A DNA stretch of 39,192 nt from positions 1 through 39,192 of the forward strand of contig CAYNJC010000039.1 of assembly GCA_964397565.1 (NCBI GenBank), in the 5' to 3' direction. A program made the position numbers and the translations under genes. This document shows positions 15,369 to 24,996 of this stretch, in pieces; the first letter of the stretch is position 1, and each line of letters opens with the position of its first letter. The notes beneath the pieces are model-generated. The model did no database searches. It was not told the origin of the DNA and saw only the letters and a list, made by a program, of their open reading frames with translations. The DNA comes from JAPLST01 sp964397565. Its GTDB lineage: Bacteria; Auribacterota; UBA3054; JAPLST01.

Positions 15369-18300
15369 ATGCCGCGCACTAATGCTCGTTTGCACGATGA
15401 CGGGACGTTTTCGCTTGAGCAGTATCACCGGGCGGCGCCGTTTGCCAGTTTCCTGCCGGGGATTGCCGGCGAACTGGGCGTGCCGATCTGGGTCTTTTAC
15501 TGCAATCGCGGCCAGGCCATCACCAGTTGCGGCGTGGGCAACAAGGACGGCGCCATCCTCGAATTCAATCCGGCCGACACGGCCTATCAGCGCGTCTTCA
15601 GCGATGGGTTCCGCACGTTCATATGGAACGGTGATCATTATTACGAGCCGTTTCGCAGCACCGCTGCGGGCGCGCGCGGCACACAGACCATGCATGTCCG
15701 CGCGCATGAGCTTGAACTGGTCGAGGAGAATCCGGCCGAGGGGCTGCGCACCACCGTTGTCTATTTTACGCTGCCGAGCATGCCGCAGGGCGGCTTGGTC
15801 CGTTGGGTGACGGTGACCAACATTGGCCGGCGCGCGCGCACGCTGCGCATCGCCGACGGCGTCGCGCGGCTCGTGCCGGGCTGCGTCAAGGAAGGAACCT
15901 ACAAGAACATGAGCAACACGAAAGCGGGCATGATCGAGACGCGCGGCATGGCGCAAGGCGTGGTGTTCAGCCGTGCGTGTGTGGCGTCCTCCGACGCGGT
16001 GACGCTTGATTTCGCGACCTCCGGCAATTGTCTGGTGACCCAGCCATTGCAGGGCGTGCGCGGCGCGGTGCGCATGCTTGGCGATCCGCGATTAGTGTTC
16101 GGCGACGGCATGGACCTGAGTGTGCCGCGGGCGTTCATCGAGCAGGCCGGCGGGTGCCGCGGCACGCAACGCGAGGTGGGCTACATGCCGTGCGCGTTTG
16201 CCAGCTTCGCAACAACGCTGGCGGCCGGCGCGGCGTGCGCGTGGGTCAGCATTGTCGGGCATGCGACGACCGCACGCGCGGCGCTGCAGGTGCGTGCCAT
16301 GGCGGGCCGCGCGGGTTGGCTGGCGCGGAAGCGTGCGGAAAACGCGGCCCTGATCGCGCGCATTCAAGACAAGCAATGGACCGTGACGTCCTCGCCCGTG
16401 TTCGACCATTACTGCCGCCAGACCTACTTGGACAATGTGCTGCGCGGCGGCCTGCCGGTCAGCATCGGCCCACAGACATTTCATTTGTATTTCCGCCGGC
16501 ATGGCGACATGGAGCGCGACTACAACTGGTTCATGCTTGATCCGGCCTACTATTCGCAGGGCAACGCCAGCTATCGCGACATCAATCAAAACCGGCGCGC
16601 GGATGTCTTGTTCAATCCGGCGGTCGGATTGACCAATGTGCGCACGTTCTTCAACGCGTTACAGACCGACGGCAACAATCCGCTGACGTATGAGGGTACC
16701 GCCTTTTTCGTTACTCAGGAAGACATGCAGACATGCGCCGTGCCGGAAAATGCCCGGGAGGCATTACAGCAATTGGTGCACGAGTCGGTCACGCCCGGAC
16801 GTTTGGCCGCATTTGCCATGCAGCACAACCTGCCGGTGGCGCCGTTGCTTGAGCACTTGTTGACGCACGCGCGCCGGATTGACCGCTTCGCCGGCAGCGA
16901 CGGCTTTTGGTCGGATCACTGGACCTATTGTTTGGATTTGCTGTTGAATTACCAGCAGGTCTATCCGGAGCGCGCGGCGGCAGCGGTGACACACGCGCGC
17001 AGTTACACCTATTATGACAATCCCGAGGTGATGGTGCCGCGCGCGCTGCGCTTCACGTTTGATGCGCGCCGCGGCGCGGTGCGCCAGCACAATGCGCTCG
17101 ACCACGACGCGGCCAAGGCGCGGCTGATCGCGGCGCGCACGGCGGATGCCACCTGTGTCCGCACACAGCACGGCACGGGTGAGGTCTATTGCGGCACGTT
17201 GCTCGAAAAACTGCTGTGCTTGGTCGCCATCAAATGCACCGCGCTCGACCCGGACGGGATCGGCATCGAGATGCGCGGTAACCGGCCGGGCTGGAACGAC
17301 GCGCTCAACGGCCTGCCGGGATTGATCGGCTCATCGGTCAATGAAACGGCGGAGCTCCTGCGCCTGGCAACCGCCACGGCGGCGTTTGTGAAAACAGCCA
17401 CGAGCGGCGCGGTGTTTGCCGAACTAGCGGAGCTATTGCGCGGGATCAGCGCGGCACTGGCGCAGACGCAGGAGCCGCTGGCACGCTGGCACGCGCTCAA
17501 TGAGGTGCGCGAGCAATACCTTGCGGCCACGCGCTTGGGGCTCAGCGGCGCGCTGGTGACGATGACCAGCCAGGAGCTTGTGGACGTGCTGGCATGCATC
17601 GTGACGGCCGTGCAGCATGCCGTGCAGCGCGCGAAGGATACGCGCAGTGGGCTGTACACGGGCTACTACTACTATCAGGTCACGGCCCATGAGAATCTGC
17701 GGCAGGCGGACGGGACGCCGGTGTTGCGCGACGGCCGGCAGTGCGTGCGACCGCTGGCATTCGAGCGGGTCGCGTTGCCGGCGTATCTTGAGCCGCAGGT
17801 GCGGGTGCTGCCGACGCTGGCGACGCCGGCCGCGCGGCGCGCCTTGCACCTGGCGGTCCGGCGCAGTCCGTTGTACGATCGCGCGCTCAAAATGTATGTG
17901 TTGAATGCGTCGCTGGCGCACACCTCCAAGGAGATTGGGCGGGCCGGCATTTTCCCGCCCGGCTGGCTGGAGAATCAGTCGGTCTGGCTGCACATGGAGT
18001 ACAAATATCTGTTGGCCCTGCTTCAGGCGGGCTTGTACGACGAGTTCTTCGCGGCCAGCGCGACCGCGCTGGTCCCATATCAGCCGCCGCAACGCTACGG
18101 CCGCAGCCCGCTCGAACACAGTTCGTTCATTGTCAGCAGCGCGCACCCGGACAAGCGCATTCACGGCGCGGGATTCTACGCGCGCTTGAGCGGCGCGACG
18201 ATCGAATTCATCAGCATGTGGCTGGTGCTGAGCGGCGCGGCGGGCATGTTCGCGCCAAGCGCCGATGGCGCGCTGCACTGCGCGTTGCGGCCGATCCTGC

Positions 18301-18599
18301 CGGCATCGTTCTTCACGCGCCGCGCGACCCAACGGGTCTTGCAGCGCGCGAACGGGCCGGAAACGGTGACGATTCCCAAGGACGCCTGCGCCTTTGTCCT
18401 GCTGGGCGGCACGCTGGTGGTCTATCACAATCCGCTGCGCCGTGCCACGTTTGGCCTGCGCGGGGTCACGCCGCAGCGCTACACGCTGACTGACCGCCGC
18501 GGCACCGTGCACGCAATCACGGGCGCAACCATCGGCGCTGAGAAGGCGGAACAAATTCGCGCCGGGGCGTTCACCCGCATTGATGTTCATCTTGGTTGA
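15369..18599 (+). CDS. Glycoside phosphorylase-like protein (GH94/GH149/GH161 type)
   Basis: This 1076-residue protein resembles the large inverting phosphorylases that cleave beta-glucosides with phosphate to give a sugar 1-phosphate. The N-terminal beta domain (FASFLPGIAGELGVPIWVFY, VGNKDGAILEFNPA) and the alpha/alpha-barrel (MERDYNWFMLDPAYYSQGN, RDINQNRRADVLFNPAVG, GFWSDHWTYCLDLLLNY) fit that class. NRPGWNDALNG around residue 640 corresponds to the WND motif carrying the general acid Asp in GH94 enzymes. Length and N-terminus recall GH161 beta-1,3-glucan phosphorylases, but that assignment is from memory. GGAG ten bases before ATG 15369 supports the start. There is no signal peptide, so it acts in the cytoplasm. 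A GH2 gene follows after 10 bp in the same operon. Confidence 0.75.
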   Translation: MPRTNARLHDDGTFSLEQYHRAAPFASFLPGIAGELGVPIWVFYCNRGQAITSCGVGNKDGAILEFNPADTAYQRVFSDGFRTFIWNGDHYYEPFRSTAAGARGTQTMHVRAHELELVEENPAEGLRTTVVYFTLPSMPQGGLVRWVTVTNIGRRARTLRIADGVARLVPGCVKEGTYKNMSNTKAGMIETRGMAQGVVFSRACVASSDAVTLDFATSGNCLVTQPLQGVRGAVRMLGDPRLVFGDGMDLSVPRAFIEQAGGCRGTQREVGYMPCAFASFATTLAAGAACAWVSIVGHATTARAALQVRAMAGRAGWLARKRAENAALIARIQDKQWTVTSSPVFDHYCRQTYLDNVLRGGLPVSIGPQTFHLYFRRHGDMERDYNWFMLDPAYYSQGNASYRDINQNRRADVLFNPAVGLTNVRTFFNALQTDGNNPLTYEGTAFFVTQEDMQTCAVPENAREALQQLVHESVTPGRLAAFAMQHNLPVAPLLEHLLTHARRIDRFAGSDGFWSDHWTYCLDLLLNYQQVYPERAAAAVTHARSYTYYDNPEVMVPRALRFTFDARRGAVRQHNALDHDAAKARLIAARTADATCVRTQHGTGEVYCGTLLEKLLCLVAIKCTALDPDGIGIEMRGNRPGWNDALNGLPGLIGSSVNETAELLRLATATAAFVKTATSGAVFAELAELLRGISAALAQTQEPLARWHALNEVREQYLAATRLGLSGALVTMTSQELVDVLACIVTAVQHAVQRAKDTRSGLYTGYYYYQVTAHENLRQADGTPVLRDGRQCVRPLAFERVALPAYLEPQVRVLPTLATPAARRALHLAVRRSPLYDRALKMYVLNASLAHTSKEIGRAGIFPPGWLENQSVWLHMEYKYLLALLQAGLYDEFFAASATALVPYQPPQRYGRSPLEHSSFIVSSAHPDKRIHGAGFYARLSGATIEFISMWLVLSGAAGMFAPSADGALHCALRPILPASFFTRRATQRVLQRANGPETVTIPKDACAFVLLGGTLVVYHNPLRRATFGLRGVTPQRYTLTDRRGTVHAITGATIGAEKAEQIRAGAFTRIDVHLG

Positions 18600-18609
18600 C
18601 AAAGGAGCC

Positions 18610-21600
18610 ATGGCTCATAAAACAATAGTACTGCACGGCCCGTGGCAGTTTCTGCGCGATCCGGAGAACGTCGGGGTGGCGCAGGAATGGCAGCGCCACG
18701 CTGAGCGGATCGAGTCCGGCGGCGTGGCCATGCCCGTGCCGAGCGTGTGGGAGCGGGTGTATCCCGGCTATGACGGCGTGGGCTGGTACGCGCGGCGCTT
18801 CACGGCGAAAGGTGTTGTGCGGGCACGCGCGCGGCTGCGCTTTCATGCGGTCAATTACAAAGCGGACGTGTGGCTGAACGGCACGCACATTGGCACGCAC
18901 GAAGGCGGCTATACACCCTTCACTTGTGCATGCACCGGCGTGATCAGGAATGGTGAAAACGTTTTGGTCGTGCGGGTGGTGGACGTGGGCGCCACGGAAA
19001 TTGACGGGCTGCATTTCGGGCAAACGCCCTCCGGTAAAGAAGGCGCGCAGGGCAATTTCGGCGGCATCTGGCAGGATGTCGAACTGCTGTTGAGCGGCGC
19101 GGTGTTCATCGCGCACGTTTTTGTCATGCCGGACGTTGACGCACACCAGGTGACCCTGCGCTATACCCTTGATGCGGCGCTGCCGCGCGACCTTGAATTG
19201 TGCATGACCGTGACGCCCTGCGGCGCGGACGATGGCAGCGGCTTCACGGTGACGCATGCGCTGCAGACGCAACCAGGCCAGACGGTGGTCGCGATCACCC
19301 AGGCATGGGCGCGCTTTGCGGTGTGGTCGCCGGCATCACCGCGGCTCTATGCGTTGCACACCGCGCTGCGCAGTAACGGCCGCGTGGTTGATGCCCGCAG
19401 CGACATCTTCGGCATGCGCGCGTTCACCGTGCGCGACCAATGTTTCTACTTGAACGGCAGCGAATGTGCGCTGAAAGGCGCCTTGCATCAGGGCGCGTAT
19501 CCGCTCAATCTGACGTACCCCGAGAGCGGGGAGTATGCGCGGCATGAAATCATGCTGGCCAAGGAAGCCGGCTTTAATCTGCTGCGGCTGCACATCAAAC
19601 CGTTTCATCCGATGACGCTGCGGCTTGCGGACGAGTTGGGCATGCTGCTGTATGTCGAACCGCCGATTGGCTGGATCGCGCCGTCGCCGGATTTGCAGGA
19701 ATTGTGTGAGCGCGAACTGCGTGAAATGATCCTGCGCGACTGCAATCACCCGGCGGTCGTGATCATCGGCGTGCTCAATGAAATCGGCAATCCCGGCTTT
19801 GCCAAGACCGGCGGCTGTCAGGCGATTCGCGATGCGCTGTGCCAGTATGCCCGCGCGCTCGATCCGACGCGCGTGATTGTGGATGACTCCGGCTCGTATG
19901 AATTCACCGGGCGCAGCGGCATCATGGCGCCCGGCAGCACCGTGCTGCAGCCGACCCAGGATCGCCACGGCTACTATCGCTCGCCGTTGACGCGCAAAGA
20001 TTATGAGCGCATCATGAGCATGGGCGATCCGGCAATGATGCTGTTTCGCTCCGAGTACGGCACGGGTGGCTTGCCGGATGTGCCCGCCGTCGTGGCGACC
20101 TATGCGCGCGTGCAGCCGGGCTATCTTGGCACACTGCGCCAGCAGTATGAGAAGTTGCTGGCGGTGCTTGAGGCAGGATTTGCGCAGCAGCGCCTGGCGC
20201 CGATCTTCGGCACGCTCAGTGCTTTCTGCCGTGCCTCGCAGGCGGTGCAAGCCGACGGCGTCTTGTACGAAACGCAAGCCATGCGGCTCAATCCGCATGT
20301 GGCCGGCTATATCATTTGCCAATTGTCCGACTATCCGCTCGAGACCGGCGGCGGCGTGCTGGATATCTGGGGCAATCCCAAGGCGGCGCTCGAAACCCTT
20401 CGCCAAGTCAACCGGCCGGTGCAGGCAACGTTGTTTGTGGACCCAGTTTGCTGCTATGCGGGCGCACCGATCCGCTACGAGCTTGCGATCGTCAACGAAG
20501 GTGCTGCGCTGCCTGAATGCTCGCTGACGGTGTGCCTGACCACGCGCGCCGGCCAAGAGCTGGTGCGGCAGACACGCACGCTGGCGCTGCTGCATGGCAT
20601 CCAACGTCTGGATGCGCCCGAACTGCGCGCAACGGAGAGCGGTGCGTGTGATGTGCGTGCCGAACTGTGGCAGGCCGCGCGCCTGCTGGCCGCAACGACC
20701 ACGCCAGTCATGGTGCTGGCGCGCCGGGCCGCGCCGGGTGCCACGGTTGCGGTGATTGACTGCAGCGGACGCTTGAGCGACTACCTGCGCGCGCAGGGCG
20801 CCGCGCCCGTACCGTTTGACGGGCAGGCTGCGCCGGTCATTCTGATCGGCGATCTCGAAGAACTCGATGCGGCCACCTATGCGCGCGTCCTGGCGGCGTA
20901 TGCCATGGCCGCGCGCGGTGCGTGTCTTGTGTTCCTCGGCATTGGCAATGCCAAGCCCATGTCACCGTGGTACAAAACGGTGACGCAAGATTTTTATCCA
21001 AAGTTCTTTCCGGAGAGCATTCAGCTCTTGTGTGCCGAGGGTCGGGTGGACAATACCTTTCACTATGTCAAAGAGCATCCGCTCTTCGCGGGCTTGCCGG
21101 TCAACACGATCATCAATCTTGAATATCGCAATGTCTATCCGCGCAACTGCCTGGTCAATGCCAATCCAGACGGGGAAGTTGTGTCAGGCTGTTTCCACAT
21201 GTCGCCACCGCTGTGGGGCGTAGACACGCTGCTGGTGCGACATGGCGCGGGCACGGTACTCTATCACCAATATGACATGATTGCCTGGCTGGGCAAGGAT
21301 CCGGTGGCGGATTATTTGCTGCACAATGTGCTAACATTTGGCCAGGCCCACGGGCATTTGAGCGCCGACGAACCGGATGCGGCGCGGGCCGAGCGCCTGC
21401 AGCGTGGCGCGGCATTCGCCGCCTATCTTGAAACCGACACGCACGACTGGCTGACACTTGGTCCGTTTGAGAATGCGGCTAATGCCGGGATGCCGGCCAT
21501 CTTCGAGCCGGAGCACACGATCGTGCGTGCGGCCGCCTATGCCGTCTGCGGCGGCACGGCACAGTGGGCGGTGCTGCCGGCGATCCGACAGAACAAGTAT

Positions 21601-21990
21601 GTCCTTGACCTGGGCGCGCGCTACCCGGGCGAGCAGACCTGCGTCTATGCGCTCACCTATTTCAAAGCAACCGTGCACACAGCCGCCACGCTGGCGGTGC
21701 AGTCACGCAACGTACGGGTGTGGTTCAATAACGCAGAAGTCATCACGCACAATGCCTATCGCGAATTGACCGAAACGCGCGCAACCATTGACCTGCGCCG
21801 CGGCTGGAACAAGATTCTGGTCAAGAGCGCGGAGTACAGCTATGACGGCACGATCAACAATGTCGTGCGCGTCGCGATTCTCACCGCGGACAATCAGCCG
21901 TTCAAGGACTTGAGCTTCAGTGTCGACGAGGTGGCGGCGGCCGAGGCGGAGATCAGCGCAGTATCTCTGCCGCCGTATTTGCGCGCTTAG
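18610..21990 (+). CDS. Glycoside hydrolase family 2 with C-terminal extra domains
   Basis: The 1126-residue protein starts at ATG 18610, preceded by AAAGGAG at 18601-18607; there is no signal peptide. The sugar-binding jelly roll (20-200: GWYARRF, NYKADVWLNGTHIGTHEGGY), Ig-like domain and TIM barrel are those of GH2. The acid/base is probably Glu391 (VLNEIG) and the nucleophile Glu482 (RSEYG). Residues about 700-920 look like a glutamine-amidotransferase/ThuA-like fold (HPLFAGLPVNTIINLEYRNV, GAGTVLYHQYDMIAWLGKDP), and the end (about 940-1126) is a beta-rich module (WLTLGPFENA, VRVWFNNAEV). It removes a non-reducing-end sugar such as galactose, glucuronate or mannose; which one is unclear. It probably trims the oligosaccharides used by the phosphorylase-like enzyme encoded 10 bp upstream. 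Confidence 0.88.
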   Translation: MAHKTIVLHGPWQFLRDPENVGVAQEWQRHAERIESGGVAMPVPSVWERVYPGYDGVGWYARRFTAKGVVRARARLRFHAVNYKADVWLNGTHIGTHEGGYTPFTCACTGVIRNGENVLVVRVVDVGATEIDGLHFGQTPSGKEGAQGNFGGIWQDVELLLSGAVFIAHVFVMPDVDAHQVTLRYTLDAALPRDLELCMTVTPCGADDGSGFTVTHALQTQPGQTVVAITQAWARFAVWSPASPRLYALHTALRSNGRVVDARSDIFGMRAFTVRDQCFYLNGSECALKGALHQGAYPLNLTYPESGEYARHEIMLAKEAGFNLLRLHIKPFHPMTLRLADELGMLLYVEPPIGWIAPSPDLQELCERELREMILRDCNHPAVVIIGVLNEIGNPGFAKTGGCQAIRDALCQYARALDPTRVIVDDSGSYEFTGRSGIMAPGSTVLQPTQDRHGYYRSPLTRKDYERIMSMGDPAMMLFRSEYGTGGLPDVPAVVATYARVQPGYLGTLRQQYEKLLAVLEAGFAQQRLAPIFGTLSAFCRASQAVQADGVLYETQAMRLNPHVAGYIICQLSDYPLETGGGVLDIWGNPKAALETLRQVNRPVQATLFVDPVCCYAGAPIRYELAIVNEGAALPECSLTVCLTTRAGQELVRQTRTLALLHGIQRLDAPELRATESGACDVRAELWQAARLLAATTTPVMVLARRAAPGATVAVIDCSGRLSDYLRAQGAAPVPFDGQAAPVILIGDLEELDAATYARVLAAYAMAARGACLVFLGIGNAKPMSPWYKTVTQDFYPKFFPESIQLLCAEGRVDNTFHYVKEHPLFAGLPVNTIINLEYRNVYPRNCLVNANPDGEVVSGCFHMSPPLWGVDTLLVRHGAGTVLYHQYDMIAWLGKDPVADYLLHNVLTFGQAHGHLSADEPDAARAERLQRGAAFAAYLETDTHDWLTLGPFENAANAGMPAIFEPEHTIVRAAAYAVCGGTAQWAVLPAIRQNKYVLDLGARYPGEQTCVYALTYFKATVHTAATLAVQSRNVRVWFNNAEVITHNAYRELTETRATIDLRRGWNKILVKSAEYSYDGTINNVVRVAILTADNQPFKDLSFSVDEVAAAEAEISAVSLPPYLRA

Positions 21991-22239
21991 CGCGGCGCGC
22001 CCATGTTTCAGCGATGTGGTAAGGGTAGGTGCGCAGTTCCACCGTGGCGCCCGCGGCCCGGCGGTTCTGCGATGCTGCGGGACGCGCAGCCACATGGGGC
22101 ACGCAGCCTTGGCGTGCGCGCATCACTACTGCCGCTTGGCAGTTCGGCCGCCTGCCGGTGACGGCTCACGGCGCCGCCTGCGCTCCCGCCACGCCGCCAT
22201 GGCATTTCCACCGATTTGCAGCAGAAACTGGGGCCACAG
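21991..22239. other. GC-rich spacer without a gene
   Basis: This GC-rich stretch between the GH2 gene and the next promoter shows no supported gene. Short open frames exist on both strands but lack start signals, and I see no clear terminator with a T run. Confidence 0.5.
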
Positions 22240-22268
22240 TTGACAGCCCCGTGCCAAAACAGTATACT
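22240..22268 (+). promoter_or_regulatory. Strong sigma70-type promoter
   Basis: TTGACA (22240-22245) and TATACT (22263-22268) are separated by 17 bp, a near-consensus promoter. The predicted start near 22275 gives a leader of about 47 nt before GTG 22322. Confidence 0.7.
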
Positions 22269-22321
22269 TGCAGCGTGACACGACACACGCGAAAATTGCG
22301 CCGTATGCCGCGCAAGGTCAG

Positions 22322-23386
22322 GTGATCTTGCGCCCGCTCATCATTGGGGACATTGTAGTGCCAGTACCGGTGATTCAAGCCGGCATGGGCGTTCAGGTGG
22401 CGAAGTCTGCGCTGGCGGCGGCGGCGGGCCGGGCTGGCGCCGTCGGCTGTATCTCGAGCGTGGGGATTGGCTCGTTGACCGGGTCGCTGGTTAATTACCT
22501 TAACGAATCGAACAAGAAGTTGGCAGAGGAAATCCGGCTGGCGCGGCAATTGGCGCCGCGCGGCGTGCTGGCGGTCAATATCATGGTCGCCTTGTCCAAT
22601 TACGACGAAATTGTCAAAGTGTGTGTTGATGAGAAGGTTGACATCATCATTTCCGGCGCGGGCTTGCCGCTGAGTCTGCCAGGCTGCACGGCGGGGAGCC
22701 CGGTCAAGCTGATTCCGGTGATATCGTCCGGGCGCGCCATGGCCGTGATCCTCAAGACCTGGCACCGGCGCTATCAACGCATGCCGGATGCGGTCATTGT
22801 CGAAGGCCCGCTGAACGGCGGGCATCTTGGTTTTACCTACGCCCAGCTGGCGGCACCGGAGACGGTCGCCATCGCACTATTGTTGGCGGATGTGCGCGCG
22901 GTTCTGGCGCCCTTCGAAGCCGAGTACGGCAAACGCGTTCCGGTCTTGGGCGCGGAGAATGTCAGCACGGTTGAGGATGTGCATGCGATGCTGGCGATGG
23001 GCTTTGACGGGGTGCAGATCGGCACGCGGTTTTTCTGCACCGAGGAGGCCGGGATTCATAGCGACGTGAAGCGCTACTATGCCAAGGCGACCAGCCAAGA
23101 CATCGTGGTGATCAGCAGTCCGGTCGGCATGCCGGTGCGGGTCTTGCGCAACCGTTTGGTCGAGCGCTTGCTGGCCGGCGAAAAAATCCCGTTCGGCTGC
23201 CCCTTCCGTTGTTTGCGCGCGTGTGATGCCAAGGCCGCGAAATTCTGCATCGCCGAGGCGTTGACCAAAACGCTGTTTGGCGATATCGACAATGCCCTGA
23301 TGATGAGCGGGTGCGGGATTGGCAAGGTCAACAACATTCTGCCCGCGGAAGAGTTCCTGGCGCCGTTGACGAAGCTGGTGCGCTGA
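22322..23386 (+). CDS. Nitronate monooxygenase-like FMN protein
   Basis: The 354-residue protein fits the 2-nitropropane dioxygenase/nitronate monooxygenase family, a TIM-barrel FMN enzyme group that also includes the enoyl-ACP reductase FabK. Family features are LIIGDIVVPVPVIQAGMGV at the N-terminus, GAVGCISSVGIGSL, IISGAGLPLSLP, EGPLNGGHLGF with the His of the active site, and GFDGVQIGTRFFCTEEAG for phosphate binding. It may detoxify nitronates or reduce another flavin substrate in the cytoplasm; several anaerobe-specific branches have no known substrate. GTG 22322 is preferred because family similarity begins at once and AAGG lies five bases before it; TTG 22328 is the alternative. A Cys-rich segment near the end (FRCLRACDAKAAKFC) is odd and might bind a metal or cluster. 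Confidence 0.82.
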   Translation: MILRPLIIGDIVVPVPVIQAGMGVQVAKSALAAAAGRAGAVGCISSVGIGSLTGSLVNYLNESNKKLAEEIRLARQLAPRGVLAVNIMVALSNYDEIVKVCVDEKVDIIISGAGLPLSLPGCTAGSPVKLIPVISSGRAMAVILKTWHRRYQRMPDAVIVEGPLNGGHLGFTYAQLAAPETVAIALLLADVRAVLAPFEAEYGKRVPVLGAENVSTVEDVHAMLAMGFDGVQIGTRFFCTEEAGIHSDVKRYYAKATSQDIVVISSPVGMPVRVLRNRLVERLLAGEKIPFGCPFRCLRACDAKAAKFCIAEALTKTLFGDIDNALMMSGCGIGKVNNILPAEEFLAPLTKLVR

Positions 23387-23541
23387 CGCCGACCACGGCC
23401 TGCCGCGGCACGCCGGGGCCGTTGTCCATAGTGGGCGACATTCACCACCCTGCCGCTGCACCGTGCGGTGCGTGTAGCAGACCGAACCCTTCGTGGCCGA
23501 GTGCCGCGCCGCGGAGATAACCTATTGCTTGATAGAGACGC

Positions 23542-24969
23542 ATGTCACGCACGATTGAGATCAATCCAGTCACCCGGGTCGAGGGACACGGCAAAGTTAC
23601 CATTCAGTTAAACGACGCCGGCAAAGTTGAGCGGGCGCGCTTGCACATCATTGAATTTCGCGGCTTCGAGAAATTCGTGCAAGGACGGCCGTTTTGGGAG
23701 ATGCCGGTGCTGTCCGAGCGGATGTGCGGGATTTGCCCGGTGAGCCATCACTTGGCGGCGGCCAAGACCTGCGATGTGCTGGTGGGCGCGCGCGTCCCGG
23801 CGGCGGCCACCAAGCTGCGCCGGCTGATGCACTACGGCCAGATGCTGCAGTCGCACGCCCTCCATTTTTTCCATTTGTGCGCGGCGGATTTTTTGCTTGG
23901 CTTTGATTCCGATCCGGCCTTGCGCAATGTGATCGGTCTTGCCGCGGTGGCGCCGGAACAGGTCTTGAAAGCGATCAAGCTGCGCAAGTTTGGCCAGGAA
24001 GTCATCAAGGCCACCGGCGGCAAAAAAATCCATCCGACCGGCGCGATTCCGGGCGGGATGAACGCGCCACTGCGCGATGACGATCGCCGGCACTTGCGGG
24101 CGGACGCGCCTACGATGGTCACGTGGGCGGAAGAGTCCGTCAATCTGTGTCTTGAGTTTTACCAGAACAACCAAGCCTTGTTCAACACCTTTGCCGTGTT
24201 TGACACGCCGTACATGGGCTCAGTCGGGCCACAGGGCGAGCTCGAATTGTACGACGGCGCGTTGCGCGGCATTGACGCGCAGGGCCAGCTGGTCTTCGAT
24301 CAACTGCCGTATGCGCAGTACTTGCACGAGATCGCCGAGGCGGTCGAGGACTGGTCCTACATGAAATTTCCGTACTTCCGCAAACTGGGCTATCCGCAGG
24401 GCTGTTACCGGGTCGGGCCGCTGGCGCGCTTTAATGTGGCCGACCGCATGACGACGCCGCGCGCCGCCCGCTTCTTCGACCTGTTCAAGCAGATTGCGGG
24501 CGGCAAGCCGGTGGGCGGCTCGCTGTTCTACCATTTTGCGCGGCTGGTCGAAATGCTGCATGCCGCCGAATTGATCGAGCAGTTGTTGCAGGATGATGAG
24601 ATTCAGAGCGAGGACTTGGTTGACCGCGGCACGCTGCAGCGCGAAGGGGTGGGCATCATCGAGGCGCCGCGCGGCACGCTGATTCATCATTACCGCATTA
24701 GCGACGAAGGCCTGCTCGAGATGGTCAACCTGATCGTGGCGACGACCCAGAACAATGTCGGCATGAACAACGCGGTGCAAAGCATTGCGGAGGAGTTCAT
24801 CAAGCCGGGCAAAGAAATCACCGAAGGCATTCTTAACCGGATTGAGGCGGGCATTCGCTGCTATGATCCGTGCTTGAGTTGTGCGACGCACGCGTTCGGG
24901 CGCATGCCCCTGGTAGTGGAGATTGTTGACGCCGCGGGCCGCCCGCGGCAACGCCTGGTGCGCGGGTAG
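23542..24969 (+). CDS. hoxH: [NiFe]-hydrogenase large subunit, HoxH-like (group 3)
   Basis: The 475-residue protein carries both nickel-binding motifs: RMCGICPVSHH with Cys62 and Cys65, and DPCLSCATH with Cys444 and Cys447. After His450 come 25 residues (AFGRMPLVVEIV...) of the kind removed by a maturation endopeptidase. N-terminal NPVTRVEGHGKV is also typical. The DPCLSCATH ending and length point to cytoplasmic group 3 enzymes such as the NAD-linked HoxH. It would hold the Ni-Fe(CN)2CO site for reversible H2 oxidation. Normally the small subunit and diaphorase genes (hoxEFUY) sit directly upstream; here a nitronate monooxygenase-like gene does, 155 bp away, and none of the partners or maturation genes is in the window. 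The ribosome-binding site is weak (GAGA). Confidence 0.92.
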   Translation: MSRTIEINPVTRVEGHGKVTIQLNDAGKVERARLHIIEFRGFEKFVQGRPFWEMPVLSERMCGICPVSHHLAAAKTCDVLVGARVPAAATKLRRLMHYGQMLQSHALHFFHLCAADFLLGFDSDPALRNVIGLAAVAPEQVLKAIKLRKFGQEVIKATGGKKIHPTGAIPGGMNAPLRDDDRRHLRADAPTMVTWAEESVNLCLEFYQNNQALFNTFAVFDTPYMGSVGPQGELELYDGALRGIDAQGQLVFDQLPYAQYLHEIAEAVEDWSYMKFPYFRKLGYPQGCYRVGPLARFNVADRMTTPRAARFFDLFKQIAGGKPVGGSLFYHFARLVEMLHAAELIEQLLQDDEIQSEDLVDRGTLQREGVGIIEAPRGTLIHHYRISDEGLLEMVNLIVATTQNNVGMNNAVQSIAEEFIKPGKEITEGILNRIEAGIRCYDPCLSCATHAFGRMPLVVEIVDAAGRPRQRLVRG

Positions 24970-24996
24970 GCGCATGGCCGACGCTGGAGCGCGCGC

